Shown: positions 45,208 to 53,835 of the stretch, piece after piece
Layout of the letters: every line of letters starts with the position of its first letter
How positions within the stretch are numbered: the stretch's first letter is position 1
From: Chitinophagaceae bacterium
GTDB taxonomy: Bacteria; Bacteroidota; Bacteroidia; Chitinophagales; Chitinophagaceae
DNA: 64,000 bases
Assembly: GCA_003168265.1 (NCBI GenBank)
Contig: PMSV01000003.1
Location: forward strand, 124,001 to 188,000
Direction: 5' to 3'
Made by a program: the position numbers and the translations under genes
The notes under the pieces: model-generated
Told to the model about the DNA's origin: nothing
Seen by the model: the letters and a program-made list of their open reading frames with translations, nothing else
The model's database searches: none

Positions 45208-45573
45208 ATGAAAATCGGATCTACTAATCCATTTATGACAAGTCGAAAAATTTCAGAGAAACTTGCGCAATTGAGGATAATCGTTTCAAGTCAGCCACTT
45301 CATAAAGATAGCCCCATGAAATTTTTAAATAATTCTGGATAAGACAGAATCCAGGAACTGATCAACCGGCTGAAGTCGAGCGGGAGCACTCAAGACCCGG
45401 AATTGGATCGTATTGATGGCTTATTGGATAAAGTAATGCAGATGAATAGCGGGCTTCATTCAGAAATTTTAAAGGATAGCCAGGAGCACAATGAAGTTTT
45501 TTCAATTACCGGAACTGGTTCGAAGCCTTCAGGCCTTTCACTTTTGGCCAGAAAAAAGAATTGGTTTGCGTGA
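45208..45573 (+). pseudogene. Relic of conjugative transposon gene traM
   Basis: One frame reads TSRKISEKLAQLRIIV, then after an in-frame TAA near 45340 continues DRIQELINRLKSSGSTQDPE, then LDRIDGLLDKVMQMNSGLHS and HNEVFSI to a TGA at 45571-45573. The order 'K-I-x-x-K-L-A-x-L ... DPEL-x-x-(I/L)-x-x-LLDKV' is that of the middle of TraM proteins in Bacteroidota conjugative transposons. The conserved C-terminal half and the membrane N-terminus are missing. It marks a decayed integrative conjugative element. Identification is from motif memory. Confidence 0.55.
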
Positions 45574-45961
45574 TCGATTAGCTTAATGGAGGAAGGGAAA
45601 TTGAGATAAGGATCGATTCAGGAATGATTTTGAGGGAAGGGGGTTGATCAGGGAGCGAATGGGTCAAATTATTATGCGACATACCAAACTACGCGTCTTT
45701 CAACATACTACAAAGTGATATTCCTCTATTCCAGTCCCATCCGAAAACTCTTGATTCTGGTGTTCTTTACCGTTATAAGAGCATTTAATCTTAGAATAAT
45801 GGGTTCTAATAATTTTATCCGATATTCATGTTATTCCTTTATTCGCCAATGCATTGCAGCTTTTTCCTTGTTCTATGTGAAGAAATTCGCAACATTTTAT
45901 ACTGAAGAAATATATTTGCAACTTAAAGATTGATCTGATATAAATATTTAGTACTGACAAC
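45574..45961. other. Non-coding stretch left of AT-rich gene
   Basis: About 390 bp. A stretch at about 45588-45660 (AATGGAGGAAGGGAAATTGA onward, including TTTTGAGGGAAGGG) resembles 47081-47150 to the right of the acyltransferase gene (AATGGTGGA..., TTTCGAGGGAAAGG). A 72-codon frame at 45715 is not convincing. Confidence 0.35.
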
Positions 45962-47068
45962 TTGAATAAGCAACATATTGACAAATTAGATTCTGTACGT
46001 GGAATTGCGATTTTACTTGTACTATCCTACCATACATTATTATATAAACTTCCGCATTATGAAGTAAATGAATATTTAAAGAATGGTTTTTTGGTTCGGA
46101 CAGACCTAAAATCAGTTATCCTTAATTTTAATCCAATTGGGCAAGGATGGATGGGAGTTGAATTATTTCTAGTGATTAGCGGTTTTCTCATACACTTCAT
46201 CTTTCTTCAAAATCAAAATAATTTCAGTTGGCCAGAGTTTTTTAGCAAAAGGTTTTGGCGAATATATCCCCCTTATTTGTTAGTACTCATCTCATTCTTC
46301 ATACTTGGTATCGCTATCACTTTTTATGGATTCAAAAACCTTCTTTCCCATATTTTATTAACTCATAATTTCTTTGACTCAACTTTTTTTACAATTAATC
46401 CAAGTTTTTGGAGCATCGCATTAGAAGCACAACTATATCTTATATATCCATTTTTTTTATTTTTAGTAAGATATCACGGTATTAAAAAAACTTTAGCTAT
46501 TATTTTTTTATTCAACATAGTTCTTACTATTATTGGTCTATTATTACAAATAAAATCTTTTTCTTATGGCACATTTGTACTAAAGTTTTGGATTGTTTGG
46601 TGTGTTGGGGCATATTTAGCTGACAGTTTTTATAATAGAAGGAAAATTTTTCAAAAACCTTTATTTTGGTTTATTGGTCTTTATGTATTATGTTTTTTAT
46701 TCAAACTTTATTATCTAACCAATTATTTTATTCTTTTGCCAATTACTTTTTCGTGTGTAGCGCTAATAGAAACATTTTTATACAACGAATTTCTTGAAAA
46801 ATATTTACTTTGGAAATCATTGAATAATTCCCTTTCATTTATTGGATTAATAAGCTACAGTATCTATTTGATACACCAGCCTCTACTTAATAATTTGTTT
46901 TGCATTTACACACTAAAAACACACCATTCTTATTTTAATTTCTTAATTAGTATTTTATTTGTTTATTTAAATATTTTCCTAGTTTCCTATTCTTTGTATG
47001 TATTAGTTGAATCTAAGAGCATTTTGTATGGAAAAAATCTTAGAAAAAAGAAAAGGTATTTTTTATAG
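45962..47068 (+). CDS. Membrane acyltransferase (acyltransferase_3 family), AT-rich
   Basis: A 368-residue multi-pass protein of the OafA/acyltransferase_3 group: KLDSVRGIAILLVLSYHTLL with the catalytic-region His (about 24), then GWMGVELFLVISGFLIHFIF, FFSKRFWRIYPPYLLVLISF (R-x-x-R-I-x-P motif), and about ten helices. These O-acylate sugars or lipids in the membrane. The start is a TTG at 45962 giving MNKQHIDKLDSVRG. Base composition is far more AT-rich than the neighbours (many TTTTTT and ATT runs), indicating recent transfer. It may act on the polysaccharide made 2-15 kb to the right. Confidence 0.87.
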   Translation: MNKQHIDKLDSVRGIAILLVLSYHTLLYKLPHYEVNEYLKNGFLVRTDLKSVILNFNPIGQGWMGVELFLVISGFLIHFIFLQNQNNFSWPEFFSKRFWRIYPPYLLVLISFFILGIAITFYGFKNLLSHILLTHNFFDSTFFTINPSFWSIALEAQLYLIYPFFLFLVRYHGIKKTLAIIFLFNIVLTIIGLLLQIKSFSYGTFVLKFWIVWCVGAYLADSFYNRRKIFQKPLFWFIGLYVLCFLFKLYYLTNYFILLPITFSCVALIETFLYNEFLEKYLLWKSLNNSLSFIGLISYSIYLIHQPLLNNLFCIYTLKTHHSYFNFLISILFVYLNIFLVSYSLYVLVESKSILYGKNLRKKKRYFL

Positions 47069-47213
47069 AAGTTATCAATGGTGGACAAGGTCAGAGAAAG
47101 GATCAATGTCGGAACAATTTCGAGGGAAAGGATTTGATTAAGCAGTTTCGTGAAAGGAGACAGAAAATTCTATATTTTGCATTAGATTTTATAATACCAA
47201 GTCTACACTCCGA

Positions 47214-48539
47214 ATGAAAAAATCATTTTTTTTGATGGGAGTTCTTTTTTTTGCCTTGCTGGCCACAACCCCTGCATCTTCACAACAAAAAAATATACAT
47301 TCCAGGATAGATGCTGCTGCCGATAAGCTGGAACCCCAGACGATTGCCTGGAGAAGGAATATTCACCAGCACCCTGAACTCAGTAACAGGGAATTCAGGA
47401 CTTCTAAATTGATTGCTGCCCATCTCCGGTCCCTTGGAATCGAAGTGAAAGAAGGAGTGGCTAAGACCGGGGTAGTGGGAATTCTAAAAGGCGGTAAACC
47501 CGGCCCGGTGATCGCTTTAAGAGCAGACATGGATGCGCTCCCGGTAACTGAAAGAGTGAATTTGCCCTTTGCTTCAAAGGACTCCACTATTTATAATGGA
47601 CAAATGGTCGGCGTCATGCATGCATGTGGCCATGACAGCCATGTGGCGATACTCATGACCGTTGCAGAAATACTCAGTTCGGTAAAACCCGAACTTAAAG
47701 GAACGGTTAAATTCATATTCCAGCCTGCTGAAGAGGGGGCTCCGCATGGTGAAGAAGGAGGTGCGGAGCTGATGATAAAGGAGGGTGTGTTGGATAATCC
47801 AAAGGTAGACGTGATCTTTGGATTGCATATCAATTCTCAGATCGAGGTCGGTAAAATTACCTATCGTCCCGGAGGTACTATGGCCGGAGTAAATGATCTT
47901 AGAATTACAGTCAAGGGAAGATCGGCACATGGAGCCGCACCCTGGTTATCCATCGATCCCATTGTGGTTTCGGCGGAAATCATCAATAGCCTTCAAACCA
48001 TTGTCAGCCGTAATGTGAATATTACTGAAAACCCAGCAGTAGTTACAATTGGCGCGATCAACGGAGGAAATCGGTCCAATATCATTCCAGAAAAAGTGGT
48101 GATGGATGGAACCATAAGAACGCTCAGTGACAAGGATGAAAAATTGGTGATCGAAAGAGTGAAAGAAATTGCTACTAAGACGGCGGAAGCTGCAGGAGCC
48201 ACTGCAGAAGTGATCATTCCTTTCAGTTCCCATTATCCGGTAACCTACAATAACCCGGAACTGACTGAAAAGATGGTACCATCTCTTCGGACGGCTGCAG
48301 GTTCTTCCAATGTCATGCTCAGACCTCCTGTAACGGTTGCAGAGGATTTTTCCTTTTTTGAACAAAAAGTACCGGGCTTGTTTTTCTTTCTGGGCGGAAT
48401 GCCAAAGGGTCAGGACCCTTTAACGGCGCCTTCTCACCATACTCCGGATTTTTATATTGATGAGAGCGGATTCAAGTTAGGAGTAAGGGCTATGTGCTAC
48501 CTGGTGGTTGATTATATGGAGGGAAATTCAGTAAGATAA
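47214..48539 (+). CDS. M20D amidohydrolase (hippurate hydrolase / IAA-amino acid hydrolase-like), exported
   Basis: A 441-residue metallohydrolase with a signal peptide (MKKSFFLMGVLFFALLATTP, cleavage near ASSQ). Metal and catalytic motifs: RADMDALPV, GVMHACGHDSHVAIL (about 140), FIFQPAEEGAPHGEEGG (catalytic Glu pair), FGLHINSQIEVG, and TVAEDFSFFEQKVPG near the end. The family removes acyl or aryl groups from N-acyl amino acids. Probably periplasmic. Single gene, 145 bp after the acyltransferase gene. Confidence 0.9.
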   Translation: MKKSFFLMGVLFFALLATTPASSQQKNIHSRIDAAADKLEPQTIAWRRNIHQHPELSNREFRTSKLIAAHLRSLGIEVKEGVAKTGVVGILKGGKPGPVIALRADMDALPVTERVNLPFASKDSTIYNGQMVGVMHACGHDSHVAILMTVAEILSSVKPELKGTVKFIFQPAEEGAPHGEEGGAELMIKEGVLDNPKVDVIFGLHINSQIEVGKITYRPGGTMAGVNDLRITVKGRSAHGAAPWLSIDPIVVSAEIINSLQTIVSRNVNITENPAVVTIGAINGGNRSNIIPEKVVMDGTIRTLSDKDEKLVIERVKEIATKTAEAAGATAEVIIPFSSHYPVTYNNPELTEKMVPSLRTAAGSSNVMLRPPVTVAEDFSFFEQKVPGLFFFLGGMPKGQDPLTAPSHHTPDFYIDESGFKLGVRAMCYLVVDYMEGNSVR

Positions 48540-49069
48540 ATCTATATTACTGATAATCATATTGTTGAAAAATTACCCTTACCATAAAGAAAAAAGTAAA
48601 GTCATAGTAACCTGGGATGCCTGAAATTGCTAAAATATGGCTATTCTGAGGAGCTCCGGGCATCAAAATCTCTCTATCAAATCGGCCTGATTTTTGGCTG
48701 TTGCGAATCTAATCTTTTAGCGGCATTTTTTTAAGTAAATCATTGTAATTCAATTGTGAATCAAAAAGTTTTGCAAGTCAAAAACCACTATATTTGCTGC
48801 TTGAATAAATGGACCTCCCTGCCCTTCAATTCTGGTGCGGGGTTGGCTGTTTTTTTCAATAAGAAGCCGGAACCTAAATAACACTGAAATATTCTGTGAA
48901 AATAGATAGGTGCTTAATCGCGAAAAATTATTTAATATGAATGGGTGTAAGGAGTAATTCCAAAAATACTTCCTTATACCTTTTTCATTTATAGGAAAGA
49001 ACAAACTGTGACCAGCACAAAAAAGCTATGTGACTGAGGGGGCGAAGCTATGCCGCGACCTGTACAAGT
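48540..49069. other. Leader region of the polysaccharide operon
   Basis: About 530 bp before the antiterminator gene. It contains a terminator-like hairpin with T-tract (48944-48985), and AAGCTATG twice (about 49024 and 49044) in a purine-rich stretch GAGGGGGCGAAGCTATG close to the start codon. It should hold the promoter of the locus. No gene is seen. Confidence 0.5.
48944..48985 (+). terminator. Hairpin with T-tract before antiterminator gene (possible attenuator)
   Basis: GGTGTAAGGA (48944-48953) pairs with TCCTTATACC (48971-48980) with one G-T wobble and a 17-nt loop, followed by five T (48981-48985). It ends 84 bp before the ATG of the NusG/UpxY-like gene. It could be a plain terminator of an upstream transcript or an attenuator in the leader on which the antiterminator acts. 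Confidence 0.55.
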
Positions 49070-49582
49070 ATGAAATCTAAGGAATCCAAAAAATGGCATG
49101 TGGTGTACACCAAGCCCAGATGGGAGAAGAAAGTGCATAAGCTATTCGAAGAGAAGGCAATAGAAAGCTATTGCCCCCTGAACAAGGTGAGAAAAAAATG
49201 GAGCGACCGATACAAAACCGTGTTGGAACCTTTATTCAAATCCTATGTTTTTGTGAAAATAGCGGAGGAAGAGAAAACAGCCGTGAGGATGGTGGGAGGA
49301 GTTGTTAATTTTGTGTACTGGCTTGGCAAACCGGCTATTGTCCGGGAAGAAGAAATAACCCTCATCAAGAGATTTCTCAACGAATATGAAAACGTTCAGG
49401 CCCAGCCCCTCGAAATAAAAGAAAATTCAAAAGTGCGGATAGAACAGGGCGCTTTTATAAACCAGGAGGGTACAGTGATTAGAGTGCTTCACAACAAAGT
49501 ACAGCTCATCATTGAAACCATTGGCTATTCCCTGGTTGCTGTTGTTGATAAATCGAACATTACAATAGCATCAAGGTTCTAA
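49070..49582 (+). CDS. NusG/UpxY-like transcription antiterminator
   Basis: A 170-residue protein with a NusG N-terminal domain (KKWHVVYTKPRWEKKVHKLF, then FKSYVFVKIAEEEKTAVRMV and VNFVYWLGKPAIV) and a KOW-like C-terminal domain (KVRIEQGAFINQEGTVIRVL). Specialised NusG paralogues of the UpxY/RfaH type head capsule and exopolysaccharide loci in Bacteroidota and let polymerase read through the long operon from leader elements. ATG at 49070. First gene of the rightward locus, 16 bp before the export lipoprotein. Confidence 0.9.
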   Translation: MKSKESKKWHVVYTKPRWEKKVHKLFEEKAIESYCPLNKVRKKWSDRYKTVLEPLFKSYVFVKIAEEEKTAVRMVGGVVNFVYWLGKPAIVREEEITLIKRFLNEYENVQAQPLEIKENSKVRIEQGAFINQEGTVIRVLHNKVQLIIETIGYSLVAVVDKSNITIASRF

Positions 49583-49598
49583 ATTTGTAAGAATAATC

Positions 49599-50450
49599 AT
49601 GCAGCAACGCCCATTCATGATAAGACAAGTTTTCCTCTTTTTATTGATTGCCGGACTGTTCATCCAATTCTTTTGTTCCTGCGGAACTACCAGACCTTAT
49701 ACCTATATGCAGGGCAGTTTTGATACTGCAACATTGAGCAAATTGCAGGTGGCCGACCCAATTATTCAAAAAGGTGATCTTTTGAGCATAATCGTTTATA
49801 GCGATAATCCTGAAGCAACTAAAATTTACAATCAATCCCTGATTGTTTCGTCTTCATCTGGTTCAAGCATTGGCGGCTCCACGGATGCTGGGGTGGGAGG
49901 GAGCCCGGGATTGTCTGGCGGAGGTTCTATTACGGCTCCCGGCTATCTGGTAGATGAAAATGGAGATATAAGGTTTCAGGGCCTTGGCATTTTGCACATA
50001 GAAGGGATGACCATCGCGGATGTGAAAAAATTATTGGATTCAAAACTTAAGGACACACTACTGACCAACCCATACTACAATATCAGGTTCCTGAATTATA
50101 GGTTCACCATGCTCGGAGAGATTACCCGTCCCGGTATTTTTACCATTCCAAGCGGCCATATCAATCTACTCGAAGCATTTGCGTTAGGGGGTGATCTGAC
50201 TTTTTATGCCCGAAGGGATAATATCCTTATAATCAGGGAAATAAATGGGAAAAGGGAATTTGTTCGGTTGGATGTTACCAGGCCTGATATTATGGCCTCG
50301 CCTTATTTTTATCTTCAACAGAACGATATGGTAATTGTTGAGCAGAACAAAAAGAAATCCATAGCGAACGATCAGTTAACAACCCGCAATATCGGAATTG
50401 CCACATCAATAATTTCGACAATTGCTATTTTATACAGTATTCTGAGGTAA
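49599..50450 (+). CDS. Polysaccharide export outer-membrane lipoprotein (Wza/OPX-like)
   Basis: A 283-residue lipoprotein; signal FLFLLIAGLFIQFFCSCGTT with the lipid Cys about 29. The Poly_export domain is recognised by DPIIQKGDLLSIIVYSDNPE (about 52-71) and GYLVDENGDIRFQGLGILHI, followed by a SLBB domain (YRFTMLGEITRPGIFTIPSG). The C-terminus has a hydrophobic helix (IGIATSIISTIAILYSIL). A Gly/Ser-rich insert (about 85-108) splits the export domain. ATG 49599 or 49617 possible. It would form the outer-membrane channel with the Wzc-like protein in the next gene. Confidence 0.9.
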   Translation: MQQRPFMIRQVFLFLLIAGLFIQFFCSCGTTRPYTYMQGSFDTATLSKLQVADPIIQKGDLLSIIVYSDNPEATKIYNQSLIVSSSSGSSIGGSTDAGVGGSPGLSGGGSITAPGYLVDENGDIRFQGLGILHIEGMTIADVKKLLDSKLKDTLLTNPYYNIRFLNYRFTMLGEITRPGIFTIPSGHINLLEAFALGGDLTFYARRDNILIIREINGKREFVRLDVTRPDIMASPYFYLQQNDMVIVEQNKKKSIANDQLTTRNIGIATSIISTIAILYSILR

Positions 50451-50468
50451 GATCATTAAAAGAAATCT

Positions 50469-52901
50469 ATGGCAGAATCAACCAATGGTAACATTCCAGT
50501 TAACGGTACTCACCTGAACGAGAAGAGGCAGGACAGTTCATGGACACTTGGACCCCGGGAGTTCGTTCTGAAGTATTTTAAATACCTGCCCTGGGTGATG
50601 ATATCCTGTGCCCTGGCTCTGATTTTTGCCTATGTGAAGATCAGGTATACGACTCCCATCTATCATGTTCAGTCAACCATGCTTATCCGCCAGGAGAGTA
50701 ACAATGCGAAAGATGATAAATTCAGTGAATTGCTCACCGGAGGAAGCCAGATCAACCTGGTAAATGAGATTCAGCTATTAAAATCTTCCCCGGTCATTGC
50801 CCGTGTAGTCAATGACTTAAACCTACAAACCCATTATTACGGTACGGGAAAGATCAGATCTACCCTGCTTTACCCCGAGAGCCCCTTTTTTACTAAGATT
50901 CTTTCTGTTTCCGATTCATTAAAAGGGTTGAGTATTACCCTCACCTTGATCAGTGATACCCAGTTTCTGATTGGAGCATCTAAAACTCCAATTTCTTTCG
51001 GCGAAAAATTTGAAACTGGTGGCAATACATGCATTATTTACCGGAATGAAAACTATGATATCCATTCCGGGAACAGCAGGGTATTCCGTATAACCTGGGA
51101 GCTAGCTTCCCATGTGGCATCTGGCCTGGGCAAAAGCATAAAAGTAGCTTCGGGCACTGACCAATCAACCATACTTACACTTTCCTTTGAAGGGGAAAAT
51201 TCAAACCTGGGTAAGGACGTTTTAAATATGCTCATGTCGGTTTACGATTCGCTGATTGTCGAAGACAAGAGCCGGATATCCCAGAATTCCCTGAATTTTA
51301 TCGATAATAGCCTGGGTGACTTAAGGATTCAACTCGATACAACCGAGAATAAATTGAGGGGATACATGATTAAAAATGATGTATTCAATCCAGACGAGCA
51401 GTCGAAAAGAGCTTTTGATAATATTTCAGATGCAACAAAAAGCGTGATGGCCTTTGACACAAAAGTCATGCTCATTGGTTATCTCGAAAAATACCTTAGC
51501 GATACAAAAAATGTTTACAAACAGGTTCCCACTAATCTCGGCCTGGAAGATCCGCTTTTGTTAAAACAGGTAACCGAATACAATTCATTGCAAATAAGCC
51601 GGGAATCCAGCCTGAAGACCACTCCTGAAAGTAATCCTTATATCCAGAATATGAATGTTGCATTAAACAGGATCCGCAATGACATGCTGGAAAACCTTTC
51701 CAATTTAAAAAATGCGACAAATCTGGCTAAAGGCAGGATAGAGTCCCAAAATTCCGAAACCCAGAGTCAGCTTAAATCCATACCAGGGAAGGCCATGGGC
51801 CTGACCAATATACAGCGTGGGCAAAAAATCCTGGAGGACCTTTATTCCTTTCTCTTACAGAAAAAGTTTGAGAATGCCATTTCTTCTGCGGCGACCATTT
51901 CGAATTCAAAAGTGATCGAACCGGCTGCTTCGGCAACCAACCCTGTTTCTCCGGATAAGAAAGCCATTTACTCCATCTATATAATTTTTGGACTGGCCAT
52001 CCCCGTTGGTATTATCGCACTGTTTGAGTTGTTACGCGATAAGATTCAAAACAGGGTGGACGTAGAAAAAAGGACAAATGCGCCGATCATCGGTGAGATC
52101 GGACATTCTGATGATTCATTAACCTTAGTAGTCAAGAAGAACAGCCGTCGTTTCATATCTGAACAATTTCGAATTATCCGAAGCAATCTTCAGTATATCA
52201 TCGGGAAAAAGGAGAAGCCGGTGATCATGGTGACTTCTTCTTTCAGCGGTGAGGGTAAATCCTTCATTAGTACGAATGTCGGAGCTGTCATGTCGCTGGC
52301 AGGTAAAAAAACCGTGATCATGGAATTCGATATAAGAAAACCGAAAATCGTGGCTTCGCTGGAACTCAAGCGTAAAATGGGGATTACCAATTATATCATA
52401 GGTAGGGCAAAATTCCAGGAACTGATCCTGCCAGTCGAAGGCATGGATAATCTTTTTGTAATTCCCTGCGGACCAATACCTCCAAACCCATCCGAGCTTC
52501 TTCTGGACGAAAAATTGAATGAATTGATGAAAGAAGCGCTGGATTTTTTCGATGTGATCATCATGGATACTGCCCCTGTAGGCCTGGTAAGCGATGCAGT
52601 CAATCTGGGCCGTTTTGCCGACTGTACTCTTTATATTATCAGGCAGGGTCATACCTTCAGAAAGCAGCTCCGGTTAATTGATGAGATCTATACGGAGAGG
52701 AAACTTCCAGGTATATCGCTGCTTTTGAACGATGTGAAGGCTGAAGGTGGTTATTATAGTGGTTATTATGGAGGATACGGTTATTATGGAGGATACAGTT
52801 ATGGATTTGAATCGGGCTATTTTGAGTCCGAACCTAATAAAAGGAAAAGCCCGTCTATAGCCAGGCAATTAAGAAGGGTATGGAAAAAGTGGTTTGCATA
52901 A
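50469..52901 (+). CDS. Wzc-like polysaccharide co-polymerase with tyrosine kinase domain
   Basis: An 810-residue PCP-2a protein. The N-terminal Wzz domain has its first membrane helix at about 42-60 (LPWVMISCALALIFAYVKIR) and a long periplasmic helical part. A second helix is near 500 (YSIYIIFGLAIPVGIIALFE). The C-terminal BY-kinase has Walker A SSFSGEGKSF (about 590), Walker A' VIMEFDIRKPK (about 616) and Walker B DVIIMDTAPVGL. The tail (about 758-784) packs ten Tyr among Gly/Ser (for example GGYYSGYYGGYGYYGG), the autophosphorylation cluster. Controls chain length and export with the OPX protein. Confidence 0.93.
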   Translation: MAESTNGNIPVNGTHLNEKRQDSSWTLGPREFVLKYFKYLPWVMISCALALIFAYVKIRYTTPIYHVQSTMLIRQESNNAKDDKFSELLTGGSQINLVNEIQLLKSSPVIARVVNDLNLQTHYYGTGKIRSTLLYPESPFFTKILSVSDSLKGLSITLTLISDTQFLIGASKTPISFGEKFETGGNTCIIYRNENYDIHSGNSRVFRITWELASHVASGLGKSIKVASGTDQSTILTLSFEGENSNLGKDVLNMLMSVYDSLIVEDKSRISQNSLNFIDNSLGDLRIQLDTTENKLRGYMIKNDVFNPDEQSKRAFDNISDATKSVMAFDTKVMLIGYLEKYLSDTKNVYKQVPTNLGLEDPLLLKQVTEYNSLQISRESSLKTTPESNPYIQNMNVALNRIRNDMLENLSNLKNATNLAKGRIESQNSETQSQLKSIPGKAMGLTNIQRGQKILEDLYSFLLQKKFENAISSAATISNSKVIEPAASATNPVSPDKKAIYSIYIIFGLAIPVGIIALFELLRDKIQNRVDVEKRTNAPIIGEIGHSDDSLTLVVKKNSRRFISEQFRIIRSNLQYIIGKKEKPVIMVTSSFSGEGKSFISTNVGAVMSLAGKKTVIMEFDIRKPKIVASLELKRKMGITNYIIGRAKFQELILPVEGMDNLFVIPCGPIPPNPSELLLDEKLNELMKEALDFFDVIIMDTAPVGLVSDAVNLGRFADCTLYIIRQGHTFRKQLRLIDEIYTERKLPGISLLLNDVKAEGGYYSGYYGGYGYYGGYSYGFESGYFESEPNKRKSPSIARQLRRVWKKWFA

Positions 52902-52941
52902 TGATCAGTTTATTGCCATTTTACTCGTCTATTTAGTCAGA

Positions 52942-53808
52942 ATGAATACTTTGGAGACTGAAAATTTAATAGAACACTGGGACATCGTAATTGGACAGAA
53001 GAGCTCTCTTTTTGAACTACATCTTGGAGAAGTATGGAGATACAGAGACCTGCTTTTGATGCTCGTAAAGAGAGATTTTGTAGCGACATATAAACAAACC
53101 ATATTGGGCCCTGTATGGTTCTTTATCCAGCCTTTATTGACGACAATTACCTATGTCATCATTTTCGGCAATATCGCAAAAATTTCAACAGATGGCCTGC
53201 CGATGATGTTATTTTATCTTTGTGGCATCACACTGTGGAATTATTTTTCTGAATGTTTAAATAAGACGGCTACAGTTTTTAAAGACAATGCTACCATTTT
53301 CGGCAAGGTGTATTTTCCACGGCTTATTATGCCATTGTCGATCGTAGTATCCAATTTGGTAAGGCTCGGCATTCAGTTTATTCTGTTTCTCCTGATCTGG
53401 GGCTGGTATTTGTATAAAGGTGCAAATGTGCACCCGAATTTCTATATACTGTTGTCGCCCTATATCATCCTGTTGCTGGCGATAATCGCATTAGGGACAG
53501 GTATGATTATTAGCGCCATGACTACAAAATACCGTGACCTGGTATTTCTGCTAACATTTGGCATACAGCTAATGATGTATGCAACTCCGGTGATTTATCC
53601 AATGAGTGTGTTAAGCAAAAAATATGCATTGCTAATCAAGGCCAATCCTTTGTCATCCCTTTTGGAAACATTCCGGTATTCCTTTACCGGCTCGGGCCAG
53701 TTCAGTTGGATATCCCTTGGTTACAGTACTGTATTTGCTGTTATTTTACTGTTCATTGGTACCGTCATATTTAACCGTGTTGAAAAGGATTTCATGGATA
53801 CCGTATAA
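52942..53808 (+). CDS. ABC-2 type polysaccharide export permease (Wzm-like)
   Basis: A 288-residue permease from the ATG at 52942 (MNTLETENLIEHWDIVIGQK); a TTG at 52894 overlapping wzc adds a less plausible front. Family marks: WRYRDLLLMLVKRDFVATYK followed by LGPVWFFIQPLLTTI (about 30-70), and near the end YPMSVLSKKYALLIKANPLS and LETFRYSFTG. Six helices. With the following ATPase it would carry a lipid-linked polysaccharide across the inner membrane. Confidence 0.92.
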   Translation: MNTLETENLIEHWDIVIGQKSSLFELHLGEVWRYRDLLLMLVKRDFVATYKQTILGPVWFFIQPLLTTITYVIIFGNIAKISTDGLPMMLFYLCGITLWNYFSECLNKTATVFKDNATIFGKVYFPRLIMPLSIVVSNLVRLGIQFILFLLIWGWYLYKGANVHPNFYILLSPYIILLLAIIALGTGMIISAMTTKYRDLVFLLTFGIQLMMYATPVIYPMSVLSKKYALLIKANPLSSLLETFRYSFTGSGQFSWISLGYSTVFAVILLFIGTVIFNRVEKDFMDTV

Positions 53809-53835
53809 TCCTAAAATTAATGAACGAAATATGCA

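Noticed and set aside
45715-45933. 72-codon frame rich in Phe/Ile/Tyr
   Set aside because: Typical chance frame in AT-rich DNA; no start signal or family.
52745-52825. Short tandem DNA repeats, CRISPR-like at first sight
   Set aside because: They encode the Gly-Tyr tail of the Wzc-like kinase; there are no spacers.
52894-52941. TTG extension of the Wzm-like permease overlapping wzc
   Set aside because: The ATG at 52942 gives the usual N-terminus; the extension adds an unconserved hydrophobic stretch.
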